This document shows, piece after piece, positions 20,858-28,685 of a DNA stretch of 64,000 bases (position 1 is its first letter; every line of letters begins with the position of its first letter). The translations under genes and the position numbers were made by a program. The stretch spans positions 83,928-147,927 of the forward strand of contig NZ_QLSU01000023.1 of the NCBI RefSeq assembly GCF_003268775.1, read 5' to 3'. The stretch is from Paraburkholderia unamae (GTDB taxonomy: Bacteria > Pseudomonadota > Gammaproteobacteria > Burkholderiales > Burkholderiaceae). The notes beneath the pieces were generated by a model. That model did no database searches, was not told the DNA's origin, and saw only the letters and a program-made list of their open reading frames with translations.

Positions 20858-21736
20858 ATGAATAATCCGGCCGAACCCGGCGAACACGCGAGCGCTTTTC
20901 TCGGTGCTGGCGTCCCGCACGCTTCGAGCGCGCCGCTGATCCAGGTGAGGGATCTCTACAAGCGCTTTGGACACACCGACATCTTGCGCGGCGTCGATCT
21001 GAGCATCGCGAAGTCGGAGGTCGTGTGCATCATCGGGCCGTCCGGTTCCGGCAAGAGCACGCTGCTGCGCTGCATCGCGGGGCTCGAAACCTACGATCAC
21101 GGCGACGTGCGCATTGAAGGCGAACTGCTCGGCTACGTCGATCGCGGCGGCCGGCGCGTGCGCGCGGCGGCGCGCGAGGTGAACCGCGTGCGCCGCAATG
21201 TCGGCATGGTGTTTCAGCAGTTCAACCTGTGGCCGCACATGACGGCGCTGGCGAACGTGAAGGAAGCGCTCTTGCGCGTGCGCGGCCTGTCGAATCAGCA
21301 GGCCGACGAACGCGCGGGCAAGATGCTGGAGATGGTCGGTCTGTCGCACAAGGCGGACGCGTACCCGTCGCGGCTTTCCGGCGGCCAGCAGCAGCGCGTC
21401 GCGATTGCGCGCGCGCTCGCCATGGCGCCGCACATCATGCTCTTCGACGAACCGACTTCGGCGCTCGATCCCGAACTCGTCGGCGAGGTGTTGCAGGTGA
21501 TGAAGCAGCTTGCGCGTGACGGCATGACGATGGTCGTCGTCACGCACGAAATGGGCTTCGCCGCGCAGATGGCCGACACGGTCGTCTTCATCGATCAAGG
21601 TCGCGTTGCCGTGCGCGGCGCGCCGCAACACGTGTTTCGCGAGTCGGAGAACCCGCGTTTCAAGCAGTTCCTGCAAAACTATCTGGACCGCAACGCCTTC
21701 TGGTCCGGCGCGCCGGGCGCGCGCAATCCAGCGTGA
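20858..21736 (+). CDS. Amino-acid ABC transporter ATP-binding protein (GlnQ/HisP type)
   Basis: 292-aa ATPase with Walker A GPSGSGKST (residues ~60-68), Q-loop MVFQQFNLWPH, signature LSGGQQQRVAIARALAMAP, Walker B IMLFDEP followed by TSALDPE, and the H-loop VVVTHEMGFA. The ~25-residue N-terminal leader before IQVRDLYKRFG is longer than in GlnQ. It energises the two preceding permeases. The class II aldolase-like gene follows after 30 bp. Confidence 0.92.
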   Translation: MNNPAEPGEHASAFLGAGVPHASSAPLIQVRDLYKRFGHTDILRGVDLSIAKSEVVCIIGPSGSGKSTLLRCIAGLETYDHGDVRIEGELLGYVDRGGRRVRAAAREVNRVRRNVGMVFQQFNLWPHMTALANVKEALLRVRGLSNQQADERAGKMLEMVGLSHKADAYPSRLSGGQQQRVAIARALAMAPHIMLFDEPTSALDPELVGEVLQVMKQLARDGMTMVVVTHEMGFAAQMADTVVFIDQGRVAVRGAPQHVFRESENPRFKQFLQNYLDRNAFWSGAPGARNPA

Positions 21737-21766
21737 TCCCCCTCGAATCCCCCACTCCCTTTCACC

Positions 21767-22489
21767 ATGAGCGAATCTGAACTGCGTATCGATCTGGCCG
21801 CGGCCTTCCGGTGCTTCGCACGCCTGAACATGCACGAAGCGGTCGCGAATCATTTGAGCGTGGCCGTGTCTGACGACGGCCGCCGCTTCCTGACCAACCC
21901 GAAGTGGATGCACTTCTCGCGCATCAAGGCGAGCGACCTCGTGCTGCTCGACGCCGACGACCCCGCGAGCCTCGCGGGCGGCAAGGTCGATCCGACGACA
22001 TGGGCGATTCACGGTCAGTTGCATCGCCGCCTGCCGCACGTGCGCGTCGCCATGCATCTGCATCCGGTTTATGCCACGACGATCTCCACGCTCGAAGATC
22101 CCGTGGTCCTGCCGATCGAACAGAATACCGCGCGTTATTTCAACCGCATCGCGCTCGACACGGCATTCTCCGGCATGGCCGACTCCGAAGACGAAGGCGC
22201 GCGCCTCGTCGCGCTGCTCGACGGCAAGTCGCGCCTGATGATGGGCAATCACGGCGTGATGGTGTGCGCGCCGACCATCGGCGAAGCGTTCGACGACATG
22301 TACACGCTGGAGCGCGCCTGCCAGATTCTCGTGAACGCCTATGCGACGGGCAAGCCGCTGCGCGTGCTCTCCGACGCCGTCGCCGAACGCACCGCGCGCG
22401 ACTGGGAAAGCATTGCGGACTTCTCGATCGCGCACTTCGAAGAAATGAAGAAAGTGCTCGACGCGGAAGATCCGTCTTATCGGGACTAA
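21767..22489 (+). CDS. Class II aldolase/adducin-family protein
   Basis: 240-aa cytoplasmic protein of the class II aldolase/adducin fold. The metal-binding histidines are present: MHLHP (H97, H99) and GNHGVMV (H162). The catalytic Glu of fuculose-phosphate aldolase, in SSEW just before the HxH motif, is replaced by Thr78 (PTTW). This points to the adducin-like branch, whose members may act as decarboxylases, epimerases or lyases rather than classical aldolases. As the last gene of an amino-acid-type importer operon it probably acts on the imported compound or its product. Confidence 0.85.
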   Translation: MSESELRIDLAAAFRCFARLNMHEAVANHLSVAVSDDGRRFLTNPKWMHFSRIKASDLVLLDADDPASLAGGKVDPTTWAIHGQLHRRLPHVRVAMHLHPVYATTISTLEDPVVLPIEQNTARYFNRIALDTAFSGMADSEDEGARLVALLDGKSRLMMGNHGVMVCAPTIGEAFDDMYTLERACQILVNAYATGKPLRVLSDAVAERTARDWESIADFSIAHFEEMKKVLDAEDPSYRD

Positions 22490-22514
22490 ATGCGCAGACT
22501 CGATGCGGCGCATG

Positions 22515-22550
22515 AAAAGGGCGCGTGCGAATCAACGCACGCGCCCCTTT
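22515..22550. terminator. Bidirectional hairpin terminator
   Basis: GGGCGCGTGCG (22519-22529) pairs with CGCACGCGCCC (22536-22546) around a 6-nt loop. It is flanked by AAAA on the left and TTT on the right, so it works in both directions. It sits exactly between the convergent aldolase-like and M20 peptidase genes. Confidence 0.8.
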
Positions 22551-22572
22551 CGACCCGCTTCGAAAGCGCCGC

Positions 22573-23745
22573 TTAACCGGCCGTTTGCAGATGCTGCGCG
22601 AGACGCAACAACATCGCGTCGCAGCGATCCAGTTGATCGAGCGTGACGAACTCGTCCGGCTTGTGGCCTTGATCCATGCTGCCGGGCCCGCACACCACGG
22701 TCGGAATGCCCGCCTGCGCGAAGAGACCACCCTCGGTGCCGAACGCCACCGTGCCGAAGTCGCTCGATTCGCACAGCCGCGCGAGCAGTTGCGCAACCTC
22801 GCTCTCAGGCGGCGTGGCCAGCCCCGGATACGCGTTGAGCGCTTCGAAGCGGATGCCGGTATCGGCGTGCACCGCGCGCATTTTCGGCACGAGTTCGCTC
22901 TCGGCGTAACGCTTCAGATCGTCGGCGACCGTGAGCGCGTCGAAGCCCGGCACCGTACGCACTTCGAAGTCGAATTCGCATTCGGCGGGCACGATGTTCA
23001 GCGCGCGGCCGCCCTTCACAACGCCGGTTTGCAGCGTGGAAAACGGCGGATCGAATCGCGCGTCGCGATACTCGGGCCGCGCGAGTTCGTCGCCGATCGC
23101 CTCCAGCTTGTTGATGAGGCGCGCCGCAAACTGGATCGCGTTCACGCCGTACGGCGCATAAGCCGAATGACACGCCGCGCCTTTCACATGGCAGCGCATC
23201 GCGAGCTTGCCCTTGTGACCCAGCACGGGCTTGAGTTCCGTCGGCTCGCCGATCAGGCACACGCGCGGCGCGTGCGCGCGCTGCGCGAGTTCGGCGAGCA
23301 TGGGCCGCACGCCGAGGCAGCCGATTTCCTCGTCGTACGAAAACGCGAGATGCACCGGCATGGCGAGCGGCGCGCGCTGGAAGGCGGGCACCGCCGCCAG
23401 CACGCACGCGATGAACGATTTCATGTCGGCCGTGCCGCGTCCGTAGAGGCGTCCGTGCTTCTCGGTCAGGCGGAACGGCTCGACCGTCCACGCCTGGCCG
23501 TCCACGGGCACGACGTCGGTGTGGCCCGAAAGCACGATGCCGCCGCGATCGCGCGGACCGATTGTCGCGAACAGATTGGCCTTGGTGCGCTGCGCGTTGT
23601 AGAACAGTTCGCACGCCACGCCGAGACCCGCGAGATACGACTCGATGAACGCGATGAGTTCGAGGTTCGAATCGCGGCTCACGGTCGCGAAGCCGATCAG
23701 GCGCTCCAGCATCGCGCGGCTCGTCGTCTCGCGCGGCTCACTCAT
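22573..23745 (-). CDS. M20-family deacylase, ArgE (acetylornithine deacetylase)-like
   Basis: 390-aa zinc-dependent amidohydrolase of the M20 family. Metal and catalytic motifs are in place: LSGHTDVVPVDG, YGRGTADMKSF, SYDEEIGCLG (the Glu pair) and CLIGEPT, with GTEGGLFAQAG near the end. The ArgE subfamily removes N-acyl groups from amino acids. It overlaps the upstream DUF1028 gene by 8 bp. In this neighbourhood (DUF1028, RidA, flavin monooxygenase) it more likely hydrolyses a catabolic N-acyl or N-carbamoyl intermediate than serves arginine synthesis. Confidence 0.88.
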   Translation of the reverse strand: MSEPRETTSRAMLERLIGFATVSRDSNLELIAFIESYLAGLGVACELFYNAQRTKANLFATIGPRDRGGIVLSGHTDVVPVDGQAWTVEPFRLTEKHGRLYGRGTADMKSFIACVLAAVPAFQRAPLAMPVHLAFSYDEEIGCLGVRPMLAELAQRAHAPRVCLIGEPTELKPVLGHKGKLAMRCHVKGAACHSAYAPYGVNAIQFAARLINKLEAIGDELARPEYRDARFDPPFSTLQTGVVKGGRALNIVPAECEFDFEVRTVPGFDALTVADDLKRYAESELVPKMRAVHADTGIRFEALNAYPGLATPPESEVAQLLARLCESSDFGTVAFGTEGGLFAQAGIPTVVCGPGSMDQGHKPDEFVTLDQLDRCDAMLLRLAQHLQTAG

Positions 23746-24415
23746 CGCCTGGCACTCCGTAGCTTGGCGCGGCCGTGGGGTTCAGCGCGCGCGTGATGTA
23801 GTCCTGCATCTGCGGGCGGTACGCCTCCCACAGGCCGCCCAGCGCGGCAATGGGCGCTTCGTCGGCCCAATCGACCCGCAGATCGACGATGGGCCAGACC
23901 TGCGCATCGACGATCTTGAGCGCCGCGGAATGCACCGGCCCCGCTTCGCCGCCCGCTTCGAGCGCCGCGTGCATGGCCGCCAACAAGCGGTCCGCGAGCA
24001 CGCCCGGCGTGCTCGCGAACGCCTGCGCCATCGCGTCGATCACCTGTTCGTGAGCGAGCATGTTGCCCGCCGCCACGCATTGATCGCCCGCGCGCGCATG
24101 GTTGCGCCCGAGCGTGCGCTCGCCCGTGAACAGCGCCGTGCGCCCCGCGCTGTCCACGACCGTGACCTGCCGGTAAGCGCTATACGGGTCCAGGGCGAGC
24201 GCGCGTTGCAACGCAGCCTCCGGCGCGAGCTTGTCGCGCTCCAGCAAGTCGAGCACCTGCGCGCCGAGCGCGGGCAGCGTGACATTCTGCGTCGACACCA
24301 CGCCCACGCCCGCACGCGCCCACGCGCAGCGCGCGCCCACAGCGATGCTCGACGAGCTGACGGCAATGCCCAGTTGCCCGCTCTGCGGGCAACGTCCCAC
24401 GATCGAGAAGGTCAT
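23738..24415 (-). CDS. DUF1028-family putative Ntn-type amidohydrolase
   Basis: 225-aa protein matching the DUF1028 pattern: starts MTFSIVGRCPQSGQLGIAVSSSSIAVGARCAWARAGVGVVSTQ, with the family's GNMLAHEQVIDAM and a C-terminal DLRVDWADEAPIAALGGLWEAY. DUF1028 proteins are predicted N-terminal-nucleophile-like hydrolases, often beside RidA and M20 genes in nitrogen-compound pathways; no firm activity is known to me. The start is 10 bp after the stop of the RidA gene and the end overlaps the M20 gene. Confidence 0.85.
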   Translation of the reverse strand: MTFSIVGRCPQSGQLGIAVSSSSIAVGARCAWARAGVGVVSTQNVTLPALGAQVLDLLERDKLAPEAALQRALALDPYSAYRQVTVVDSAGRTALFTGERTLGRNHARAGDQCVAAGNMLAHEQVIDAMAQAFASTPGVLADRLLAAMHAALEAGGEAGPVHSAALKIVDAQVWPIVDLRVDWADEAPIAALGGLWEAYRPQMQDYITRALNPTAAPSYGVPGDE

Positions 24416-24425
24416 GGCCCGCTCC

Positions 24426-24857
24426 TCAGTCCTGTACCGGCTTCCAGTTGTCGGGAATCACGGCGATCACGTCGATTTCCATGAGCCACTGCGGCTGCCC
24501 GAGTGCGCTCACGACGAGCCCCGTCGAAATCGGGAACACGCCCTTCAGCCACTTGCCGACTTCCTGATAAACGGGCTCGCGATAACGCGGATCGATCAGA
24601 TACGTCGTCGTCTTGACGATGTGCGTGAGGTCGCTGCCCGCTTCTTCGAGCAGTTGCTTGATGTTCTTCATCGCCTGCCCGGCCTGCGCGCGCGGATCGC
24701 CGAGACCGACCAGATTGCCGTCGAAGTCGGTGCCCACCTGGCCGCGCACGTAAACCGTGTTGCCCGCGCGGACGGCCTGGCACAGGTCGTTGTCGAGCGA
24801 CTGGTTCGGGTACGTGTCCTTCGTGTTGAACATGCGGATACGGGTATGCGTAGGCAT
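24426..24857 (-). CDS. RidA/YjgF-family enamine/imine deaminase-like protein
   Basis: 143-aa RidA-family protein. Conserved blocks are VYVRGQVGTDFDGNLVG, AGQAMKNIKQLLEEAGSDLTHIVKTTTYLID and a C-terminal PQWLMEIDVIAVIP carrying the family Glu. RidA proteins hydrolyse reactive enamine/imine intermediates to keto acids and ammonia. The ATG at 24857 overlaps the monooxygenase stop (ATGA), giving translational coupling; upstream in-frame codons belong to that gene. An imine-forming oxidation by the neighbouring flavoprotein would explain its presence. Confidence 0.92.
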   Translation of the reverse strand: MPTHTRIRMFNTKDTYPNQSLDNDLCQAVRAGNTVYVRGQVGTDFDGNLVGLGDPRAQAGQAMKNIKQLLEEAGSDLTHIVKTTTYLIDPRYREPVYQEVGKWLKGVFPISTGLVVSALGQPQWLMEIDVIAVIPDNWKPVQD

Positions 24858-26203
24858 CAATTCACTCCCAGTTCGTTGAGATTCGGCTCGCCGGGCGCCT
24901 GCGCGGCGTCGTGCCCGGCGGATGCCGCGCGGCGCTGCGCGGCGTCGCGATAGTCGAGATATTTGCGTTGCGTGGCGATCTGGTCGGCCAGATGCTTCGC
25001 GTCGTGCCACACGCCCCAGATGAACGACGAGCCGCGCCGCGACAGCCACGGCAGGCCGAGGAAATACACGCCGGGCTCCTTCGAGACGCCGCGTTGATGG
25101 CGCGGCTTGCCCTTTTCGTCGAAGGCGTCGACCTCAAGCCACGCATAGTCCTGCGCATAGCCGGTCGCCCAGATGATCGTGCTCACGCCCGCTTCGGCGA
25201 GATCGAGCGTGAGGATCGGATGCGTCACGCACTCGGGATCGGCGGGAATATCGCGCGCGTGCGGATCTTGCGGCAACGCCACGCCGTTGCGTTCGACATA
25301 GGCGTCGGCGGCGTCGAGCAGCGTGAAAAGACTCTGATCGCCGCGCGTGAGATTGGCCGCGAGATCGTCGGCGAAGGTGACGACGTGGCCTTCGAACGAT
25401 TGCGTCACGCCCACGAGCGTCATGCCCTGGTGCGCCAGTGCGCGGAATTCGACGGTCTGCCCGCCGCGCGCGCCGCTCACGGCAATCGTCACGTGCTCCC
25501 GGCCCGGCCCCGCGACTTCCTTGTCCCACTCGCCGAGCACGCCCAGCCACCAGCAAAAATCGCGATTGCGGTACGCGCGCGGCGGCCGGTCGTGCGCGCC
25601 CACCGAAAGATAGACCTTGCGGCCCGCGCGCATGAGTTCGTCGGCGATCTGCACGCCCGAGGAGCCCGCGCCCACGACCAGCACCGCGCCGGGCGGCAAC
25701 TGCTCGGGATTGCGGTAATCGACGGAGTGCATTTGCGTGAGCGTCGCGTCCCCAAGTGCGGCCGGTGCGATCGGCGGAATCACGGGGCGCTGGAACGGCC
25801 CGGTCGCGACCACCACGCGTTGCGCGTCGATCACGCCATCGGACGTCTCCACGCGAAAACCGGGGCGGCCCGCGTGACGGGTCACGCGCGTGACCTCCAC
25901 GCCGGTGCGGATCGGCGCGTGATACTTGCGGGCGTAGGCCTCGAAATAATCGGCGACCTGATCCTTCGAGGCGAAGGCGTCCGGGTCGAGCCCCTCGAAC
26001 TCCATGCCGGGAAAACGATCGTGCCACGCCGGACCGTTCGCGACGAGCGAATCCCAGCGCGCGGTGCGCCAGCGCTCGGCGACGCGATCGCGTTCGAGCA
26101 CGAGATGCGGCACGCCGATGCGGCTGAGATGCTCGCTCATCGCAATGCCGGCCTGCCCGGCCCCGACGATGAGCGTGTCGATTGACGTCGTGTCAGCCGT
26201 CAT
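24857..26203 (-). CDS. Flavin-containing monooxygenase (CzcO/YUCCA-like)
   Basis: 448-aa class B flavoprotein with two Rossmann motifs: GAGQAG (residues 14-19, FAD) and GAGSSG (~170-175, NADPH). The N-terminal block RTARWDSLVANGPAWHDRFPG and the C-terminal ATGYAQDY are typical of bacterial FMO-like proteins. Members oxygenate N, S or ketone groups, but some only act as oxidases. It is the first gene of the minus-strand set FMO, RidA, DUF1028, M20, divergent from the LysR regulator, with a T-N11-A LysR site in the gap. N-hydroxylation of an amine is a reasonable but unproven role. Confidence 0.87.
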   Translation of the reverse strand: MTADTTSIDTLIVGAGQAGIAMSEHLSRIGVPHLVLERDRVAERWRTARWDSLVANGPAWHDRFPGMEFEGLDPDAFASKDQVADYFEAYARKYHAPIRTGVEVTRVTRHAGRPGFRVETSDGVIDAQRVVVATGPFQRPVIPPIAPAALGDATLTQMHSVDYRNPEQLPPGAVLVVGAGSSGVQIADELMRAGRKVYLSVGAHDRPPRAYRNRDFCWWLGVLGEWDKEVAGPGREHVTIAVSGARGGQTVEFRALAHQGMTLVGVTQSFEGHVVTFADDLAANLTRGDQSLFTLLDAADAYVERNGVALPQDPHARDIPADPECVTHPILTLDLAEAGVSTIIWATGYAQDYAWLEVDAFDEKGKPRHQRGVSKEPGVYFLGLPWLSRRGSSFIWGVWHDAKHLADQIATQRKYLDYRDAAQRRAASAGHDAAQAPGEPNLNELGVN

Positions 26204-26351
26204 GGCTGCCTCCTTCTGAAAAGCGATGCGGGACGGGCCGCACAGGGCCCGCGGATAGCGGAGACCGGAGAGGGTCCGAGAGATCCGGCCGTGTCAGGGG
26301 AGAAAATTTACGCCCGGCGCTTGCGCCCACAAACTACTTAAAAAAAATGCG

Positions 26352-26374
26352 TTGCATTGTTTTTCGCTATGCAA
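26352..26374. promoter_or_regulatory. LysR-type T-N11-A operator TTGCAT-N11-ATGCAA
   Basis: Perfect 6-bp arms TTGCAT (26352-26357) and ATGCAA (26369-26374) spaced by 11 nt, which is the LysR-family T-N11-A signature. It lies between the divergent flavin monooxygenase and LysR genes, 53 bp before the LysR ATG, the classic place for LysR autoregulation and divergent activation. Confidence 0.65.
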
Positions 26375-26426
26375 GCATCCCCCGCGTGATCGACAATGTT
26401 TTGGTCGGCAATCCTCAGGAGGGGCG

Positions 26427-27353
26427 ATGGATCACAATCCGTTGCGCTATTCGCTGCGCCAGTTGCGCTATTTCGTCGTGGCCGCGGAAGCGCTGTCCTT
26501 CACCGCCGCGGCGCGGCGCCTGCATATTTCGCAGCCGTCGATCTCGACGGCGCTCGCGGACCTGGAGGCGTCGTTCGGCGTGCAGCTGTTCATCCGGCAT
26601 CACGCCAGCGGGCTTTCGCTCACGCATTCGGGACGCGATCTGCTCGGCCATGCGCGCAATCTGCTCAAGAACGCCGAGGAATTGCAGCTTGCGGCGAGCG
26701 AAATGGACGGCGGCATGAGCGGCTCGATTTCGCTGGGTTGCCTCGTGTCGCTCGCGCCGCCGCTCATGCCGGGCATCATCAGCCGCTTCGTGAAGGAGCA
26801 CGCGGGCATCGGGTTTCGCACCACGGAGGCGCATCAGGACGTGCTGTTCGGGGGCCTGAGCGACGGCTCGCTCGACATCGTGCTCACCTATAGCCTCGAT
26901 ATCGCGGACGGCATCGCCTTCACGCCGCTGCTTTCGCTGCCGCCCTATGTGCTGCTGCCGAGGACGCACCGGCTCGCGCGCGCGCACAAGGTCTCGCTCG
27001 CCGAACTGCTCGAAGAACCCTATGTGATGCTCGATCTGCCGCACAGCCGCGAGTATTTTTCCGCGCTGTTCGATTCGGTCGGCACGCGCCCGGTGCCCAC
27101 TTTCCGCTCGTCGCAACCCGAAGTCGTGCGCGGCATGGTGGCGAACGGCCTGGGCTACAGCATCCTCAATTTCCCGCTCAAATCCACACGCACCGTGGAC
27201 GGCGAGCACTTCGTCATCAAGCACTTCAAGGACAACGTGAGCGCTACGACGCTCGGCATCGCGCAGTCGAGCGGCATGCGCTCGCGCCGCATCGTGCAGC
27301 ACTTCGCGGCGTTCTGCGAAGCCTATGTGCGCGAGCTCGACGTGCAGGAGTAG
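26427..27353 (+). CDS. LysR-family transcriptional regulator
   Basis: 308-aa regulator: N-terminal winged helix-turn-helix (LRYFVVAAEALSFTAAARRLHISQPSISTAL, residues ~13-43) followed by a LysR substrate-binding domain starting near GSISLGCLVSLAPPLMPGII. The ATG at 26427 is preceded by a near-perfect AGGAGGGG; an upstream in-frame ATG at 26352 would put the operator inside the gene and adds residues unlike LysR. It sits between the FMO set and the Rieske operon, so it likely controls both, and perhaps the amino-acid transporter at 18585 through the shared 30-bp element. Confidence 0.92.
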   Translation: MDHNPLRYSLRQLRYFVVAAEALSFTAAARRLHISQPSISTALADLEASFGVQLFIRHHASGLSLTHSGRDLLGHARNLLKNAEELQLAASEMDGGMSGSISLGCLVSLAPPLMPGIISRFVKEHAGIGFRTTEAHQDVLFGGLSDGSLDIVLTYSLDIADGIAFTPLLSLPPYVLLPRTHRLARAHKVSLAELLEEPYVMLDLPHSREYFSALFDSVGTRPVPTFRSSQPEVVRGMVANGLGYSILNFPLKSTRTVDGEHFVIKHFKDNVSATTLGIAQSSGMRSRRIVQHFAAFCEAYVRELDVQE

Positions 27354-27397
27354 CGGCGCCTTCAAGCCAGCCCCGGGAGCCATGCCTATAAGTTTTC

Positions 27398-27427
27398 CCT
27401 ATCCTTTACATGGGAAAACAATATTTT
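27398..27427 (+). promoter_or_regulatory. 30-bp element, copy B with perfect 8-bp dyad
   Basis: CCTATCC, a 7-nt spacer, then GGGAAAACAATATTTT; same length and layout as 18466-18495. Here the element overlaps a perfect inverted repeat GTTTTCCC (27392-27399) and GGGAAAAC (27412-27419) with 12 nt between arms. It lies just upstream of the Rieske oxygenase gene. Confidence 0.7.
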
Positions 27428-27489
27428 GACTGGTAATTTGGATTGTTAGATTGGAGTCCATGCACAGCCCATCAGGTCATGGAGGCCGC

Positions 27490-28641
27490 ATGGCATCACT
27501 CCTCTCGTCCCCCGCCGACGGACACGAATTGCTCGGCGCGCTGCGCGCCAATTGCGAGCGCCCGTTCGAAGACGCCCGCTCCATGCCGCCGGGCGTCTAT
27601 ACGTCGGAAGAATTTCTCGCACTAGAACAGCGCGACGTTTTTCGCAACGAATGGCTCTGCGTCGGCCGCGTGAGCGAACTGGCGAAACCCGGCGACTATC
27701 TGACGACCCAGATCGACGACCAGCCCGTGGCCGTGCTGCGCGACACGAACGGCGAACTGCGCGCGTTCTCGAACGTCTGCCTGCATCGCATGTCGGTGCT
27801 GCTCGAAGGCAGCGGCAACGTCCGGCGCATCGTCTGCCCGTATCACGCCTGGAATTACACGCTCGACGGCGCGCTCGCCGGCGCGCCGCTGATGGACCGC
27901 CAGCCGGGCTTCTGCAAGGAGCACTACAAGCTGCCCTCGGTGCGCTGCGAAACGTGGCAAGGCTGGATCTACGTGACGCTGAACGACGCCGCGCCGCCCG
28001 TCGCCGAACAGCTCGCCGGGCTCACCGCCCTGATCGAGCCGTACGGCATGACCGACTACGTGCAGACCTTCCACGAAGAGCACGTGTGGGACACGAACTG
28101 GAAGCTCCTCGCCGAGAACTTCATGGAGAGCTATCACCTGCCGATGCTGCATCGCGCGACGGTGGGCCCGCATTCGAAGCTCGAGGAAATGGAATGTCCG
28201 CCGGGCCTGCCCGCGTTCAACTATCACTGGATCACGAAGGAAGCGACGCTGCCGATCGGCAACGCGCATCCGGCCAACCAGCGTTTGCAGGGCCACTGGC
28301 GGCGCACCACGGCGCTGCTCGCGATCTATCCCACGCACCTCGTGACGCTCACGCCCGGTTACTTCTGGTACCTGATCCTGCAACCGAAGGGCGTGGGCCA
28401 GGTGCATATCCGCTTTGGCGGGGGCCTCGCGCCCGAGTTCATCGACGACCCGAAAGCGGCCGACTACATGGCCACGCTGAAAACACTGCTCGACGAAGTC
28501 AACGCCGAAGACCGCCACGGCGTGGAGTCCGTGTTCCGCGGCGTGCACGCGCCGCTCGCGCGCGCCGGGCACCTGAGCCACCTGGAGCGGCCCAATTACG
28601 ATTTCGCGCGCTATCTCGCGTGCCGCATTGGCGCGTCGTGA
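27490..28641 (+). CDS. Rieske-type ring-hydroxylating/N-demethylating oxygenase, alpha subunit
   Basis: 383-aa oxygenase. The Rieske 2Fe-2S ligands are C97, H99, C116 and H119 (CLHR... CPYH). The mononuclear iron site is in ENFMESYHLPMLHR (N210, E213, H216, H221), followed by the C-terminal VNAEDRHGVESVFRG block seen in choline/betaine-type oxygenases. I chose the ATG at 27490 (GGAGG 4 nt upstream); TTG 27451 and ATG 27460 are alternatives. The substrate may be a quaternary or methylated amine, in line with the polyamine-type ABC genes that follow. No Rieske reductase gene is nearby, so electrons must come from a partner encoded elsewhere. Confidence 0.88.
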   Translation: MASLLSSPADGHELLGALRANCERPFEDARSMPPGVYTSEEFLALEQRDVFRNEWLCVGRVSELAKPGDYLTTQIDDQPVAVLRDTNGELRAFSNVCLHRMSVLLEGSGNVRRIVCPYHAWNYTLDGALAGAPLMDRQPGFCKEHYKLPSVRCETWQGWIYVTLNDAAPPVAEQLAGLTALIEPYGMTDYVQTFHEEHVWDTNWKLLAENFMESYHLPMLHRATVGPHSKLEEMECPPGLPAFNYHWITKEATLPIGNAHPANQRLQGHWRRTTALLAIYPTHLVTLTPGYFWYLILQPKGVGQVHIRFGGGLAPEFIDDPKAADYMATLKTLLDEVNAEDRHGVESVFRGVHAPLARAGHLSHLERPNYDFARYLACRIGAS

Positions 28642-28685
28642 GCCGCGCGCCTCGTTCCTCGCCGACCGACATTTGATGCCGTCCC

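Noticed and set aside
20315..22513. Long minus-strand open frame antisense to the amino-acid transporter operon
   Set aside because: Shadow of four clear plus-strand genes; no family features and no ribosome site.
26352..26426. Longer LysR start at 26352
   Set aside because: It would put the T-N11-A operator inside the gene and adds non-LysR residues; the ATG at 26427 has an AGGAGGGG ribosome site.
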